DNA from: Nocardioides eburneiflavus
GTDB taxonomy: Bacteria > Actinomycetota > Actinomycetes > Propionibacteriales > Nocardioidaceae
Length of the DNA: 64,000 nucleotides
Assembly: GCF_004785795.1 (NCBI RefSeq)
Contig: NZ_SRRO01000001.1
Coordinates: forward strand, 2,170,001-2,234,000
Direction of reading: 5' to 3'
In this document: piece by piece, positions 8,989 to 17,391 of the stretch
Layout of the letters: the number at the start of each line of letters is the position of its first letter
Numbering within the stretch: the first letter of the stretch is position 1
Made by a program: the position numbers and the translations under genes
Notes under the pieces: model-generated
What the model saw: the letters and a program-made list of their open reading frames with translations, nothing else
Told to the model about the DNA's origin: nothing
Databases searched by the model: none

Positions 8989-9030
8989 CCGTCAAGGTTA
9001 CTGGCCGAGCATCGGAGTGACGGGGGCCCC

Positions 9031-9079
9031 GCGGCGTTGTGCGGGGGAGCGAAGCGGAGGAGCAGAACGTCGTGGGGTG
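9031..9079 (-). repeat. Dispersed 49-bp repeat, copy A
   Basis: This segment matches 39309-39357 at 44 of 49 positions in the same orientation. It starts immediately after the stop codon (at 9084) of the XPB-associated protein gene, on that gene's strand. It includes a short hairpin, CCCCGC (9027-9032) with GCGGGG (9041-9046). It fills most of the gap to the CGNR gene. Confidence 0.75.
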
Positions 9080-9083
9080 TTCT

Positions 9084-11351
9084 TCACGCTTGTCGGACGC
9101 CGGTGATCCGGTGCACCGCGAACTCGCGCACGTCGTCGGCGCGGTGGTCGTACGCCGCGAGCCGCCCGCCGTCGAGGCGGCGCGGGTCGACGACCCGCTC
9201 GCCGGTCGCCCCGTGGTTGTCGACGTAGCCGATGACGACGGTGCTGCGCGCCTCGATGGCCTCTCGCAGCGCCGCCAGGGCACCCGAGGGCGTGGTCGTC
9301 TCCGCGGTCGCCGGCCGCGACGACCGGGCCCGGTCGCCGGCGCGGATCGCGGTGGCCACCGCCTGCAGCTCGGCCGTCCGGCGGGCCTCGACGGCTCCGG
9401 CCGGGCGACGACCGCGGCGGGTGCGTGCGCGTCGCAGGTCCGGCCGGCTCACCCGAACGGTCCCGTCGGCGGCTTCGACCACGGGTGCGGCGCCGAGCTC
9501 GCGCACGCGGGGCAGGAGCACGTCGAGGGGAGAGGTGGCGATCGCCACCGTCGGCGCCAGCAGCCGCAGGCCGAGGCTGCGGGCGCGCGGGTCGTGCACG
9601 AGGGCGGCGAGTGCGGCCTCGTCGTCGGAGCGCAGGAACGCCTCGGCGTGCCCGACCCGGACGCTGCCGAAGGTGCGGGCGACGTCGTCGACGAGGAACT
9701 CCAGCGGCTGCGGCACCGGGGTCTGCGACACCGCTGCCAGGAAGTCGCGCACCTCGGCGGCCGACCAGCCCGCGTCGAGACCGCGGCGCACGGATCCGGC
9801 CGTGAACCGGTAGACGGTCGCCCCGCCGCGGGACTCCACGTCGGCGAGCAGGTGCAGCCGGCGCGCCACCTCGGTCTCGAGGGGGCCGGGGGCGACGGCC
9901 GTGAGGTCGGCCTGCAGGAGCACGTGGTCCACCGGCCGCGGCAGGTGCGGGTCGAGCGCCGCGGCGGCGGCCGCGAGGTCGTCCCCGGCGACGTGCCGAC
10001 CGCTCGGGGGGAGCCCGCCGGCACCGCCCACGCCGAGCACCGCCGCCTCCGACACGGCGGCCGCGACCAGGTCGGCGAAGATCGTGGGCCGCCGTGGACG
10101 CAGCCAGCGCACCCGCTGCACGAGCGAGGCGATGCCGGTGCCGGCGGCGAGGACCTCGCCGTCGGGCAGCTCCGCCAGCACCCGCAGCGCCAGGCGCCGC
10201 GCCTCCTCGGCGAGCCCGCTCGAGAGCTCCGGGGCGAGGGCGTTCCAGGCCTTGCCGGCCGGGTCGCGCGAGCCGACGAGCGACGGCACCCGGCTGCTGG
10301 CGAGCCAGCCGCCCACGAGCCGCGCCCACCGCTCGGAGATCGGCTGCCCGGACCAGACGTCGAACTCGTCGGTCGGCAGCCACGCCGGCGTGCCGTCCGA
10401 GTCGGCGGCCTCGGCGATCAGCCCCGACGCGAGCGCGACCTCGACGACGAGCGCCGCTCCCGGCTCGTCGACGTGCAGGTCGCGAGCGACGGCCCTGAGG
10501 TCGCGGACCGCCAGTCCTCCGGAGCGCAGCACGCTCGGAGGCTGCACGCCCCAGTGGTCGAGCAGCAGCTCGACCCGGCGTACGACGTCGAACGCGGCGC
10601 CCGCGGCGCTGCGAGCCACGAGCGCGGGGTCGCGCGTCGAGGTGGCAAGCGCCGGCACGTCGTCGACCGGCTCGGTGGTCGTACGCCCTCCCCGGAGCGC
10701 CAGGCCCACCTCGCCGGGCAGCACGACCGAGTCGCCGTCCCGCGGCACGAGCAGGCGGCGGCTGAGCAGCTCCTCGGCGGGCGAACGGGCCTCGGCCGGC
10801 GTCACCGTGCGCCGGGCCGCGCCGGTCGTTCCCTCCCCGCCGTGCTCGTCGACGTGGCGCAGCAGGGCCGCCGCGGCGGGGGAGAGCTCCGCGATCCGCG
10901 CCGCGACCTCGGCGGGAGCCGCGGGGTCGGGGCTCGAGGGCCGCAGGCCGCTCACGAGGCCGGGCATCCCGCGCATCGCGTCGGCCACACCGGTCAGCGG
11001 CCGCACGCCTCCGGGCGCCTCCCACGCGAGCGCCAGGTCGAGCAGGTGCTGGAGGGCAGCCGCGGTCCGCGCCTCGTCGGCCCGCACGATCGAGACAAGC
11101 CCCTCGGAAGTGGTTTGACCTGCAACCAGCAGGGCATCAAGCACCGAGAGCTCCAGATGGTCCAGGCCGTCGAGGGCGCGGTGGATCGACGAACGCGTGG
11201 CGGCCCGAGAGGCCAGCTGTGACGAATCTTGAGGGGCGGGTGTGGCGAGATCCGGACGGGCCCGCAGCAGCGCCACGAGTCGCTCGTCGGGCCAGCCGCG
11301 CAGCTGGTCGGCGAGGGTGCGTGCGGGTGTCGTCCGCCCTGAACTGGACAT
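9084..11351 (-). CDS. XPB/Ssl2-like helicase-associated C-terminal domain protein
   Basis: A 755-residue protein resembling mycobacterial Rv0862c and the Helicase_C_3 (XPB/Ssl2-like) group. It has no Walker A or DEAH box, so it is probably not an ATPase on its own. The N-terminus (MSSSGRTTPARTLADQLRGW) is followed by winged-helix-like repeats. The C-terminal end, IGYVDNHGATGERVVDPRRL, resembles a WYL-like fold. I chose the ATG at 11351; the frame stays open further upstream but that stretch is not protein-like. The linkage to xpb is conserved in actinobacteria and suggests joint work in DNA repair. Confidence 0.85.
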   Translation of the reverse strand: MSSSGRTTPARTLADQLRGWPDERLVALLRARPDLATPAPQDSSQLASRAATRSSIHRALDGLDHLELSVLDALLVAGQTTSEGLVSIVRADEARTAAALQHLLDLALAWEAPGGVRPLTGVADAMRGMPGLVSGLRPSSPDPAAPAEVAARIAELSPAAAALLRHVDEHGGEGTTGAARRTVTPAEARSPAEELLSRRLLVPRDGDSVVLPGEVGLALRGGRTTTEPVDDVPALATSTRDPALVARSAAGAAFDVVRRVELLLDHWGVQPPSVLRSGGLAVRDLRAVARDLHVDEPGAALVVEVALASGLIAEAADSDGTPAWLPTDEFDVWSGQPISERWARLVGGWLASSRVPSLVGSRDPAGKAWNALAPELSSGLAEEARRLALRVLAELPDGEVLAAGTGIASLVQRVRWLRPRRPTIFADLVAAAVSEAAVLGVGGAGGLPPSGRHVAGDDLAAAAAALDPHLPRPVDHVLLQADLTAVAPGPLETEVARRLHLLADVESRGGATVYRFTAGSVRRGLDAGWSAAEVRDFLAAVSQTPVPQPLEFLVDDVARTFGSVRVGHAEAFLRSDDEAALAALVHDPRARSLGLRLLAPTVAIATSPLDVLLPRVRELGAAPVVEAADGTVRVSRPDLRRARTRRGRRPAGAVEARRTAELQAVATAIRAGDRARSSRPATAETTTPSGALAALREAIEARSTVVIGYVDNHGATGERVVDPRRLDGGRLAAYDHRADDVREFAVHRITGVRQA

Positions 11352-11420
11352 CCCTCTTACGCTACTCGCCGGGTCGCCACCGCGACCCCACATCTCGACA
11401 CGGGGCGAAGAGGGCTGGGC

Positions 11421-12236
11421 ATGAGGGACGTTGACCTGCACCACGGGGCGTCGACCGACGTCGGACTGGTGCGCAAGGTCAACGAGGACTCCTACCTCGT
11501 CGCACCCCCGGTGTTCGTCGTCGCCGACGGCATGGGCGGCCACTCGGGCGGCGACGTCGCCAGCCGGATGGTGGTCGAGGAGTTCCAGCGGCTCGCGGAG
11601 GCCTACGACCCGCGGCGCGGGGCCGAGCTGGTCTCCGACGCCCTGGCACGCGCCCAGGCGCGGATCCTCGACTACGGCGAGGCCCACCGCGCGCTCCAGC
11701 CGGGATGGCACGCGGGCACGACGGCGGTGGCCGCCGTCCTGGTGGACGACGAGGGCGTGACCAAGTGGCTGCTCGTCAACCTCGGCGACTCGCGGATCTA
11801 CCGCATCGTCGGCGGCCGGCTCGAGCAGGTCAGCGTCGACCACTCGGTCGTGCAGGAGCTCGTCGACGCCGGCCAGATCACGCCCGAGGAGGCCTCGGTG
11901 CACCCCGAGCGGCACGTGATCACCCGCGCTCTCGGCAGCCCCGGGGGCATCCAGCCCGACTTCTTCCTCCTCCCACTCGGGTCGGTCGAGCGCCTGCTGC
12001 TGTGCAGCGACGGCGTGACCGGGATGATCGACGACAAGGAGATCGAGGAGGTCCTCGAGTCCGTCGCCGACCCCCGCGACGCCGCGGACCAGCTCGTGCG
12101 GGCAGCCGTCGCCGCCGGGGGCCGCGACAACGCGACGGCCGTCGTCGTCGATGTGGTGGGATTGGTGAAGGACGCGACCTACGACTCGCAGCGCCAGCTG
12201 CAGAGTCTCGAATCGAAGCTGGGGGGACGACTGTGA
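11421..12236 (+). CDS. PP2C-family serine/threonine protein phosphatase
   Basis: A 271-residue metal-dependent phosphatase of PstP type without a membrane segment. Metal-binding motifs are VNEDSYLV (about residue 20), ADGMGGHSGGD (about 36-46), LGDSRIYR, SDGVTGMI and GGRDNATAVVVD near the end. It removes phosphate from Ser/Thr of proteins. The next gene, an FHA protein, starts inside its stop codon (GTGA), so the phosphatase and the phosphopeptide reader are coupled. Confidence 0.95.
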   Translation: MRDVDLHHGASTDVGLVRKVNEDSYLVAPPVFVVADGMGGHSGGDVASRMVVEEFQRLAEAYDPRRGAELVSDALARAQARILDYGEAHRALQPGWHAGTTAVAAVLVDDEGVTKWLLVNLGDSRIYRIVGGRLEQVSVDHSVVQELVDAGQITPEEASVHPERHVITRALGSPGGIQPDFFLLPLGSVERLLLCSDGVTGMIDDKEIEEVLESVADPRDAADQLVRAAVAAGGRDNATAVVVDVVGLVKDATYDSQRQLQSLESKLGGRL

Positions 12237-13363
12237 GCACTGAGGCCAGGTTCGCCGCAGGGGACTGGTACGCCGTGGTCGGTGACCAGGTCACGGTCCT
12301 GCTGCCGGGCAGCCAGCGTGGCCGGGTCGCCGGCTTGTGGGACCTCGCCGACTCCGGGGCGGGTGCCGACGCGATCCTCGACGCCTTGCTCGCCGACGGA
12401 CTGTCCACGCTCGACCACTTCGCCCTCGTCGCCCACGACGACGACCGCATCCGGCTCCTCGTGCGCGGCGCGCCCACCGCGGCCGTCCGCGCCACCGAGG
12501 GCGACGAGGTCGTCAGCGCCGCCCCGGGCACCGCCTGGGCCGAGCGGCTGGTGACCGGCGTGTCCAGCGTCCGGGTCACCCTCACCGGCGACGCGACCGC
12601 CGAGCACCTCCTCGCACCCGGCCTGGCGCGGGTGTCGGTGGTCGAGTTCGGTACGCCGGTGTCCGCCGCCGAGCCTGCCGCCGCCGAGTCGCTGGCAGTG
12701 GAGTCGGTCGAGGAGCCTGTCCCCGACCTCGCGGAGGCGGACCCCGAGCCCGTCGTCGTGCCCGAGCCGGACCCCGAGCCCGCTGTCGAGCCCGAGACGG
12801 CAGCCGTCGCGGAGCCCGCTCCCGAGCCGCCGGCCGATGCACCCCTGCACTTCGGCGAGCCCGCGGACGACCCGACGCCGACGGGGGAGACCCCTGTGGT
12901 GGCCGACGAGTGGTCCGACCGAGACGGCCAGACCCAGATCGGCGCGCCGGTGCCCGACTTCGACCGTCCGCCGATCCCCGGACAGGAGATGGCCCCGGAG
13001 GTGGTCTCGCGGCCCGTCGCCGCGCTCGTCTTCTCGACCGGCGACGTCATCGCCGTCGACCGCACGGTCCTCGTCGGCCGCGCGCCGGAGGCGCGACGCT
13101 TCGCCTCGCACGACCAGCCCCACGTGGTGACGGTGCCGAGCCCGCACCAGGAGATCTCGTCCACGCACCTCGAGATCCGGCCCGGTGCCGGGGCCGACCA
13201 CGGCTCCGCGATCGCCACCGACCTCGGCTCGACCAACGGCACCGTGCTCGCCTTGCCCGGCCTCGACGCCGAGGAGCTCAAGCCCGGCATCGCGGTCAGC
13301 CTCGTCCCCGGCGCGGTGCTCGACCTCGGCGACGGCGTCACCATCCAGGTCACCAACCCCTGA
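12233..13363 (+). CDS. FHA domain protein with acidic Pro/Glu-rich linker
   Basis: A 376-residue cytoplasmic protein. The N-terminal 140 residues form an unassigned domain starting VSTEARFAAGDWYAVVGDQ. A long Glu/Pro/Asp-rich linker covers about residues 145-230. The C-terminal FHA domain (about 260-376) has the phosphothreonine-reading residues in LVGRAPE, SSTHLEI and DLGSTNGT. It probably reads phosphorylated proteins that the adjacent phosphatase resets. It is translationally coupled to that phosphatase. Confidence 0.9.
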   Translation: MSTEARFAAGDWYAVVGDQVTVLLPGSQRGRVAGLWDLADSGAGADAILDALLADGLSTLDHFALVAHDDDRIRLLVRGAPTAAVRATEGDEVVSAAPGTAWAERLVTGVSSVRVTLTGDATAEHLLAPGLARVSVVEFGTPVSAAEPAAAESLAVESVEEPVPDLAEADPEPVVVPEPDPEPAVEPETAAVAEPAPEPPADAPLHFGEPADDPTPTGETPVVADEWSDRDGQTQIGAPVPDFDRPPIPGQEMAPEVVSRPVAALVFSTGDVIAVDRTVLVGRAPEARRFASHDQPHVVTVPSPHQEISSTHLEIRPGAGADHGSAIATDLGSTNGTVLALPGLDAEELKPGIAVSLVPGAVLDLGDGVTIQVTNP

Positions 13364-13373
13364 GCCGCACGCC

Positions 13374-14600
13374 GTGACCCAGCACCCCCCGTCCCTGACC
13401 TATCCGATCGCCCAGCTCGAGCGGCGGTTCGTCGCGTTCGCCGTCGACCGCCTGCTCGCGTGGAGCCTGCTCGCGGCGGTCGGCGTCGGCACGGTGATGT
13501 TCGTGTCCGACGAGGTGTGGACCGTGGTCGGTGCCGTGGCGGGTGCCATGGTCCTGCTCTGGCTGGTCCTCGCGGTCGTGCTCGGGATCAGCGGCACCTC
13601 GCCCGGCAAGGCGATGGCCGGACTGCGGGTGGTGCACCACGGCACGGGCACCCCGATCGGCGTGGGGCCGGCCCTGCTCCGCTCGTTCGTGCTCGGCGCC
13701 TCGGGCCTGCCCACCTTCGGGATCGGTGTCGCGACGCTGGCGTGGACGGCAGTGGAGGACCGCGGTCGCCAACGCCGTGGCTGGCACGACCACCTGGCCC
13801 ACACCGTCGTGGTCGACGTACGCCCCGTCGTGGAGGTCGCCGACACCGACTCCGGCGACGGTCCGCGGCACATCGTGAACCTCACCGCCATGCGGCTGGT
13901 CCCGGCGCCGCCGGTCGAGGTGGTGAAGACGCCGGAGCGCTCGGAGCACTCCGTACGCCGCCAGCCGTTGCCGGCCGACCTCGCCGCGCCTCCCGCGGCC
14001 ACGGCGCCACAGCCCGCTCCGCAGCAGCAACAGCCCCAGCAGGCGCCCTTGCCGGCCCCGGCCCCCGCGCCGATGCCCCAGCCCGCCCGGCCCCACCCGC
14101 AGCGGTCCCCGCAGCAGGCCCCGCAGCAGTCGTGGCCCCAGCCGCCGTCGCCGCAGCAGCCTGCCCCGCGGCAGCCGCCGCACCACCAGCAGCCGCACCA
14201 CCAGCAGCCGCACCACCAGCAGCCGCACCACCAGCAGCCGCCGGCCCGCCCGCCGGCGGCAGCGCCCGCGCGCTGGCGCGTGCACTTCGACAACGGCGAG
14301 AGCTTCGTCATCGCCGGCCTCGCGCTCGTCGGACGACGACCGGAGGCCCGCTCGGGGGAGAACGTCGCCCACCTGATCCCGCTGGCCTCGGCCGACATGT
14401 CGGTCTCCAAGACCCACGCCCAGTTCGGACCGGCCTCCGACGGGACGATCGTCGTGATGGACCGCGGTTCGACCAACGGCACCGTCCTGGTCCGCCAGGG
14501 CGTCTCGCGGCAGCTCGCGCCGGGCAAGCCCGCCGCCCTCGTCGAGGGTGACAAGGTCGTCTACGGCGACCGCGAGATGACCATCTCCCGCGAGCACTGA
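13374..14600 (+). CDS. RDD family membrane protein with C-terminal FHA domain
   Basis: A 408-residue protein. The N-terminal RDD domain (about 10-150) has predicted membrane helices and starts near QLERRFVAFAVDRLLAW, with GTSPGKAMAGLRVV as the family's conserved loop. A Pro/Gln/His-rich linker (about 200-300) includes four HHQQP repeats. The C-terminal FHA domain has LVGRRPE, SVSKTHAQF and DRGSTNGT. It could tether phosphoproteins to the membrane. It lies 10 bases after the previous FHA gene and completes a PP2C-FHA-FHA operon; no kinase gene is in the window. Confidence 0.9.
   Translation: MTQHPPSLTYPIAQLERRFVAFAVDRLLAWSLLAAVGVGTVMFVSDEVWTVVGAVAGAMVLLWLVLAVVLGISGTSPGKAMAGLRVVHHGTGTPIGVGPALLRSFVLGASGLPTFGIGVATLAWTAVEDRGRQRRGWHDHLAHTVVVDVRPVVEVADTDSGDGPRHIVNLTAMRLVPAPPVEVVKTPERSEHSVRRQPLPADLAAPPAATAPQPAPQQQQPQQAPLPAPAPAPMPQPARPHPQRSPQQAPQQSWPQPPSPQQPAPRQPPHHQQPHHQQPHHQQPHHQQPPARPPAAAPARWRVHFDNGESFVIAGLALVGRRPEARSGENVAHLIPLASADMSVSKTHAQFGPASDGTIVVMDRGSTNGTVLVRQGVSRQLAPGKPAALVEGDKVVYGDREMTISREH
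14181..14240 (+). repeat. Four tandem copies of a 15-bp unit (HHQQP)
   Basis: The unit CACCACCAGCAGCCG is repeated four times without change, inside the linker of the RDD-FHA protein, and encodes HHQQP each time. It is a coding repeat prone to length change by slippage, not a CRISPR array. Confidence 0.95.
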
Positions 14601-14640
14601 GCGGTCGGCGGCGGCGCTGCCGCGGCGCACGCGGCAGGAT

Positions 14641-16479
14641 GTGACCGTGCCGACCTTCCTGGACCTGCTCTACGACGAGGCGCCGCTGTCGGCCTTCGAC
14701 GAGCACCTCGCGGCTGCCGAGGCGGGTCTCGACGAGGCCGAGGCCGCGGTGCTGCGCTCGGAGTACGACGTCGCCGTCCGCCTGCGCGACCTGATGGGGC
14801 GGATGCGCTCGCGCGAGGCCGAGCTCTCCGCGCTCTACGAGACCGCCTCCGACCTCACCGCCATCCGCGACGTCGACACGATCCTGGCCGCGATCGTGCG
14901 TCGCGCGCGCCAGCTGCTGCACTGCGACATGACCTACCTCTCGCTCAACGACGAGAGCGACGGGGCGTCCTACATGAAGGTCACCGACGGCGCCCTCACC
15001 CGCGAGTTCCAGACGCTCCGCCTGCCCCTCGGCACCGGCCTGCTCGGGCTCGTCGCGCAGACCGGAGCCGCCTACTTCACCGAGGACTACTCGACCGACC
15101 AGCGGTTCGTGCACCAGGGTTACATCGACGAGGCCGTCGCCGGCGAGCAGATCCGGGCGATCCTCGGCGTGCCGCTGGTGCTCGACGGGGTGGTGATCGG
15201 TGCCCTGCTCGCGGTGCACCGGTCCGTACGCCGCTTCCCGCAGAGCGAGGTCAGCCTGCTGACCTCCTTCGCGGCCCACGCCGTCGTGGCACTGGAGAAC
15301 GCCCGGCTCTTCGCCGAGCTCGACGAGGCCAACCGTTCCCTGACCCGCCACACGGAGGCGGTGGACGCCGCCGCGCTGGCGCACGACCGGCTCACCGATG
15401 TGCTCATCGGCGGCGGTGGGGTGGCCGAGGTCGCCGAGGTGCTGTCGGGCGTGCTCGACGGCAGGGCATCGGTGTGGACGCCGTCGGGCGAGCTGCTCGC
15501 GGGCGAGGACCCCGGCCTGGACTGGCGGGAGGTCGTGCCCGGTGCCGTCGCGTCCGGACGATCGGTGGTCGTCGGCTCGGGGATGGTGGCCGCGGCGCTC
15601 GCCGGCACCGAGCACGTCGCGACCCTGGTGCTGCGCCGCGATGATCCGTTGGACCTCGCCGGCCGGCGCACGCTCGAGCGCGGCGCCCTCGTCACCGCGC
15701 TCGTCCTGCTCTTCGCCCGGTCCGTCACCGACGCCGAGGAACGACTCGGCGGCCAGCTGCTCGCCGACCTGCTGGAGGCAGGCCCCGAGTCCCGGGAGCG
15801 GCTGCGCGAGCGCGTACGCCGGCACGGCGTCAGCCTCGACGGCCCCCTCGTGGTCGCGACCGCGACGGTGGACGGCGCCGACCGGCACCGCGCCAGCCGC
15901 GCCGCCGTCGCTCTTGCACGGCGCGGCTCCGGCCTCGCCGGCGAGCACCGCGGCGCCATCGTCCTGGTCCTCCCCGGCGAGGACCCGTTGCGGGTGGGGG
16001 CCGACCTCCAGTCGGCCATCGCCGAGCTGGGCGGCGTCGGCACCGTGGGCGTCGCCGCGACGAGCGACGGCCTCCGCGGGGACCGGCTGGTCTCGGCCCA
16101 CCGCGAGGCGCGGCGCTGCCTCGACACGCTCGTACGACTCGGCCGCGGCGGCGAGGTGAGCGACCCCGCCGGGCTCGGCGTGGCCCGGCTGCTGCTCGGC
16201 GACAACGACCCCGAGCACGTCACCGCCTTCGTGGAGACCATGATCGGGCCGGTCCGGGCCTGGGACGAGCGACGCGGCACCGGGCTCGTGGCGACGCTCG
16301 AGGCGTGGTTCGCCACCGGTGGCCACCTCAAGGACACGGCGAGCGTCCTGCACGTCCACCCCAACACCGTCACCCAGCGCCTGGAGCGGGTCGGCGAGCT
16401 GCTCGGCGGCGGCTGGCGGGAGCCGGGACGGGCCCTCGATCTCCAGCTCGCCCTCCGGTTGGCGCGGCTGCAGGGGTAG
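14641..16479 (+). CDS. GAF-domain PucR-type transcriptional regulator
   Basis: A 612-residue regulator. A short coiled N-terminal region (about 20-70) leads into a GAF sensory domain (about 70-225; ASDLTAIRDVDTILAAIVRR to FAAHAVVALENARLF). A central region of CdaR type follows. The C-terminal PucR helix-turn-helix (about 550-612) contains TASVLHVHPNTVTQRLERV. The first start is a GTG at 14641, with a second at 14647. It sits 99 bases upstream of the 3-hydroxybutyrate dehydrogenase gene on the same strand and is the likely regulator of that gene and the transporter. Confidence 0.9.
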   Translation: MTVPTFLDLLYDEAPLSAFDEHLAAAEAGLDEAEAAVLRSEYDVAVRLRDLMGRMRSREAELSALYETASDLTAIRDVDTILAAIVRRARQLLHCDMTYLSLNDESDGASYMKVTDGALTREFQTLRLPLGTGLLGLVAQTGAAYFTEDYSTDQRFVHQGYIDEAVAGEQIRAILGVPLVLDGVVIGALLAVHRSVRRFPQSEVSLLTSFAAHAVVALENARLFAELDEANRSLTRHTEAVDAAALAHDRLTDVLIGGGGVAEVAEVLSGVLDGRASVWTPSGELLAGEDPGLDWREVVPGAVASGRSVVVGSGMVAAALAGTEHVATLVLRRDDPLDLAGRRTLERGALVTALVLLFARSVTDAEERLGGQLLADLLEAGPESRERLRERVRRHGVSLDGPLVVATATVDGADRHRASRAAVALARRGSGLAGEHRGAIVLVLPGEDPLRVGADLQSAIAELGGVGTVGVAATSDGLRGDRLVSAHREARRCLDTLVRLGRGGEVSDPAGLGVARLLLGDNDPEHVTAFVETMIGPVRAWDERRGTGLVATLEAWFATGGHLKDTASVLHVHPNTVTQRLERVGELLGGGWREPGRALDLQLALRLARLQG

Positions 16480-16493
16480 TCCAACGGCGAGAG

Positions 16494-16530
16494 GTGTGGC
16501 GAGCGCACACGACCGCGACCGAAGTGTGGC
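16494..16530. promoter_or_regulatory. GTGTGGC repeats upstream of 3-hydroxybutyrate dehydrogenase
   Basis: GTGTGGC occurs at 16494-16500 and again at 16524-16530, exactly 30 bases apart, about three helical turns. The first copy also forms an inverted repeat GTGTG-N7-CACAC (16494-16510). The site lies 50-85 bases before the dehydrogenase start, between it and the PucR-type regulator, so it is a candidate binding site for that regulator. The assignment is by position only. Confidence 0.35.
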
Positions 16531-16578
16531 TCAACGCCATATGTGCCGAGCGTCACGGCTCTCCCTACGGTGTCGGAC

Positions 16579-17349
16579 ATGAGCACCGTCACACACCACG
16601 ACCGCGCTGTCCTCGCCGGACGTCGCGCGCTGGTGACCGGAGCCGCCAGCGGCATCGGCGCAGCCGTCGCCGCGCGGCTGGCCGAGGCGGGAGCGGAGGT
16701 CCACCTGATAGACCGGGACGAGGAGGGCGTGGCCAAGGTCGCCGCCCTGGTCCACGGCACCCCGCACGTCGTCGACCTCACCGACGAGGCGGCGATCGGG
16801 CGGCTCGACGTCGAGGCCGACATCCTCGTCAACAACGCGGGCATCCAGCACGTCGCACCCATCGAGGACTTCGACCCCGAGCGGTTCCGCACGATCCACG
16901 CCGTGATGCTGCACGCCCCGTTCCTGCTGGCCCGTCGCGTCCTGCCCGGCATGTACGCCCGTGGCTGGGGCCGGATCGTGCACGTGTCCAGCGTCCACGG
17001 CCACCGCGCGTCGGCGTACAAGTCGGCCTACGTGAGCGCCAAGCACGGCCTCGAGGGACTCTCGAAGGTCATCGCGCTCGAGGCTGCCGACAAGGGCGTG
17101 ACCAGCAACACCGTGTGCCCCGGCTACGTCCGTACGCCGCTCGTCGAGGGCCAGCTCGGCGACCAGGCGCGCTCCCACGGCATCCCCGAGGACGAGGTCC
17201 TCGACACCGTCCTGCTCGCCCGCACCCCGCTCAAGCGGCTGGTCGAGCCCGAGGAGGTCGCCGACGCGGTCGCCTTCCTCTGCGGCCCGACCGGCACCTC
17301 CATCACCGGCAGCTCCCTCTCCCTCGACGGAGGCTGGAGCGCCGCCTGA
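16579..17349 (+). CDS. 3-hydroxybutyrate dehydrogenase (short-chain dehydrogenase)
   Basis: A 256-residue SDR enzyme that would oxidise D-3-hydroxybutyrate to acetoacetate with NAD. The cofactor motif is TGAASGIGAAVA (about residues 17-28), with NNAG at about 85. The catalytic Ser and the Tyr-x3-Lys are in HVSSVHGHRASAYKSAYVSAK. The region NTVCPGYVRTPLV is characteristic of bacterial 3-hydroxybutyrate dehydrogenases. I chose the ATG at 16579 (MSTVTHHDRAV) rather than one at 16543. The following MHS transporter gene suggests uptake and use of the same or a related acid. Confidence 0.88.
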   Translation: MSTVTHHDRAVLAGRRALVTGAASGIGAAVAARLAEAGAEVHLIDRDEEGVAKVAALVHGTPHVVDLTDEAAIGRLDVEADILVNNAGIQHVAPIEDFDPERFRTIHAVMLHAPFLLARRVLPGMYARGWGRIVHVSSVHGHRASAYKSAYVSAKHGLEGLSKVIALEAADKGVTSNTVCPGYVRTPLVEGQLGDQARSHGIPEDEVLDTVLLARTPLKRLVEPEEVADAVAFLCGPTGTSITGSSLSLDGGWSAA

Positions 17350-17391
17350 GGCGCCCGGGCCCGTCACCGCACCCCCCACGAAAGGCACGTC

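Noticed and set aside
14181..14240. Possible CRISPR-like repeat
   Set aside because: The units are directly adjacent with no spacers and encode HHQQP inside a protein.
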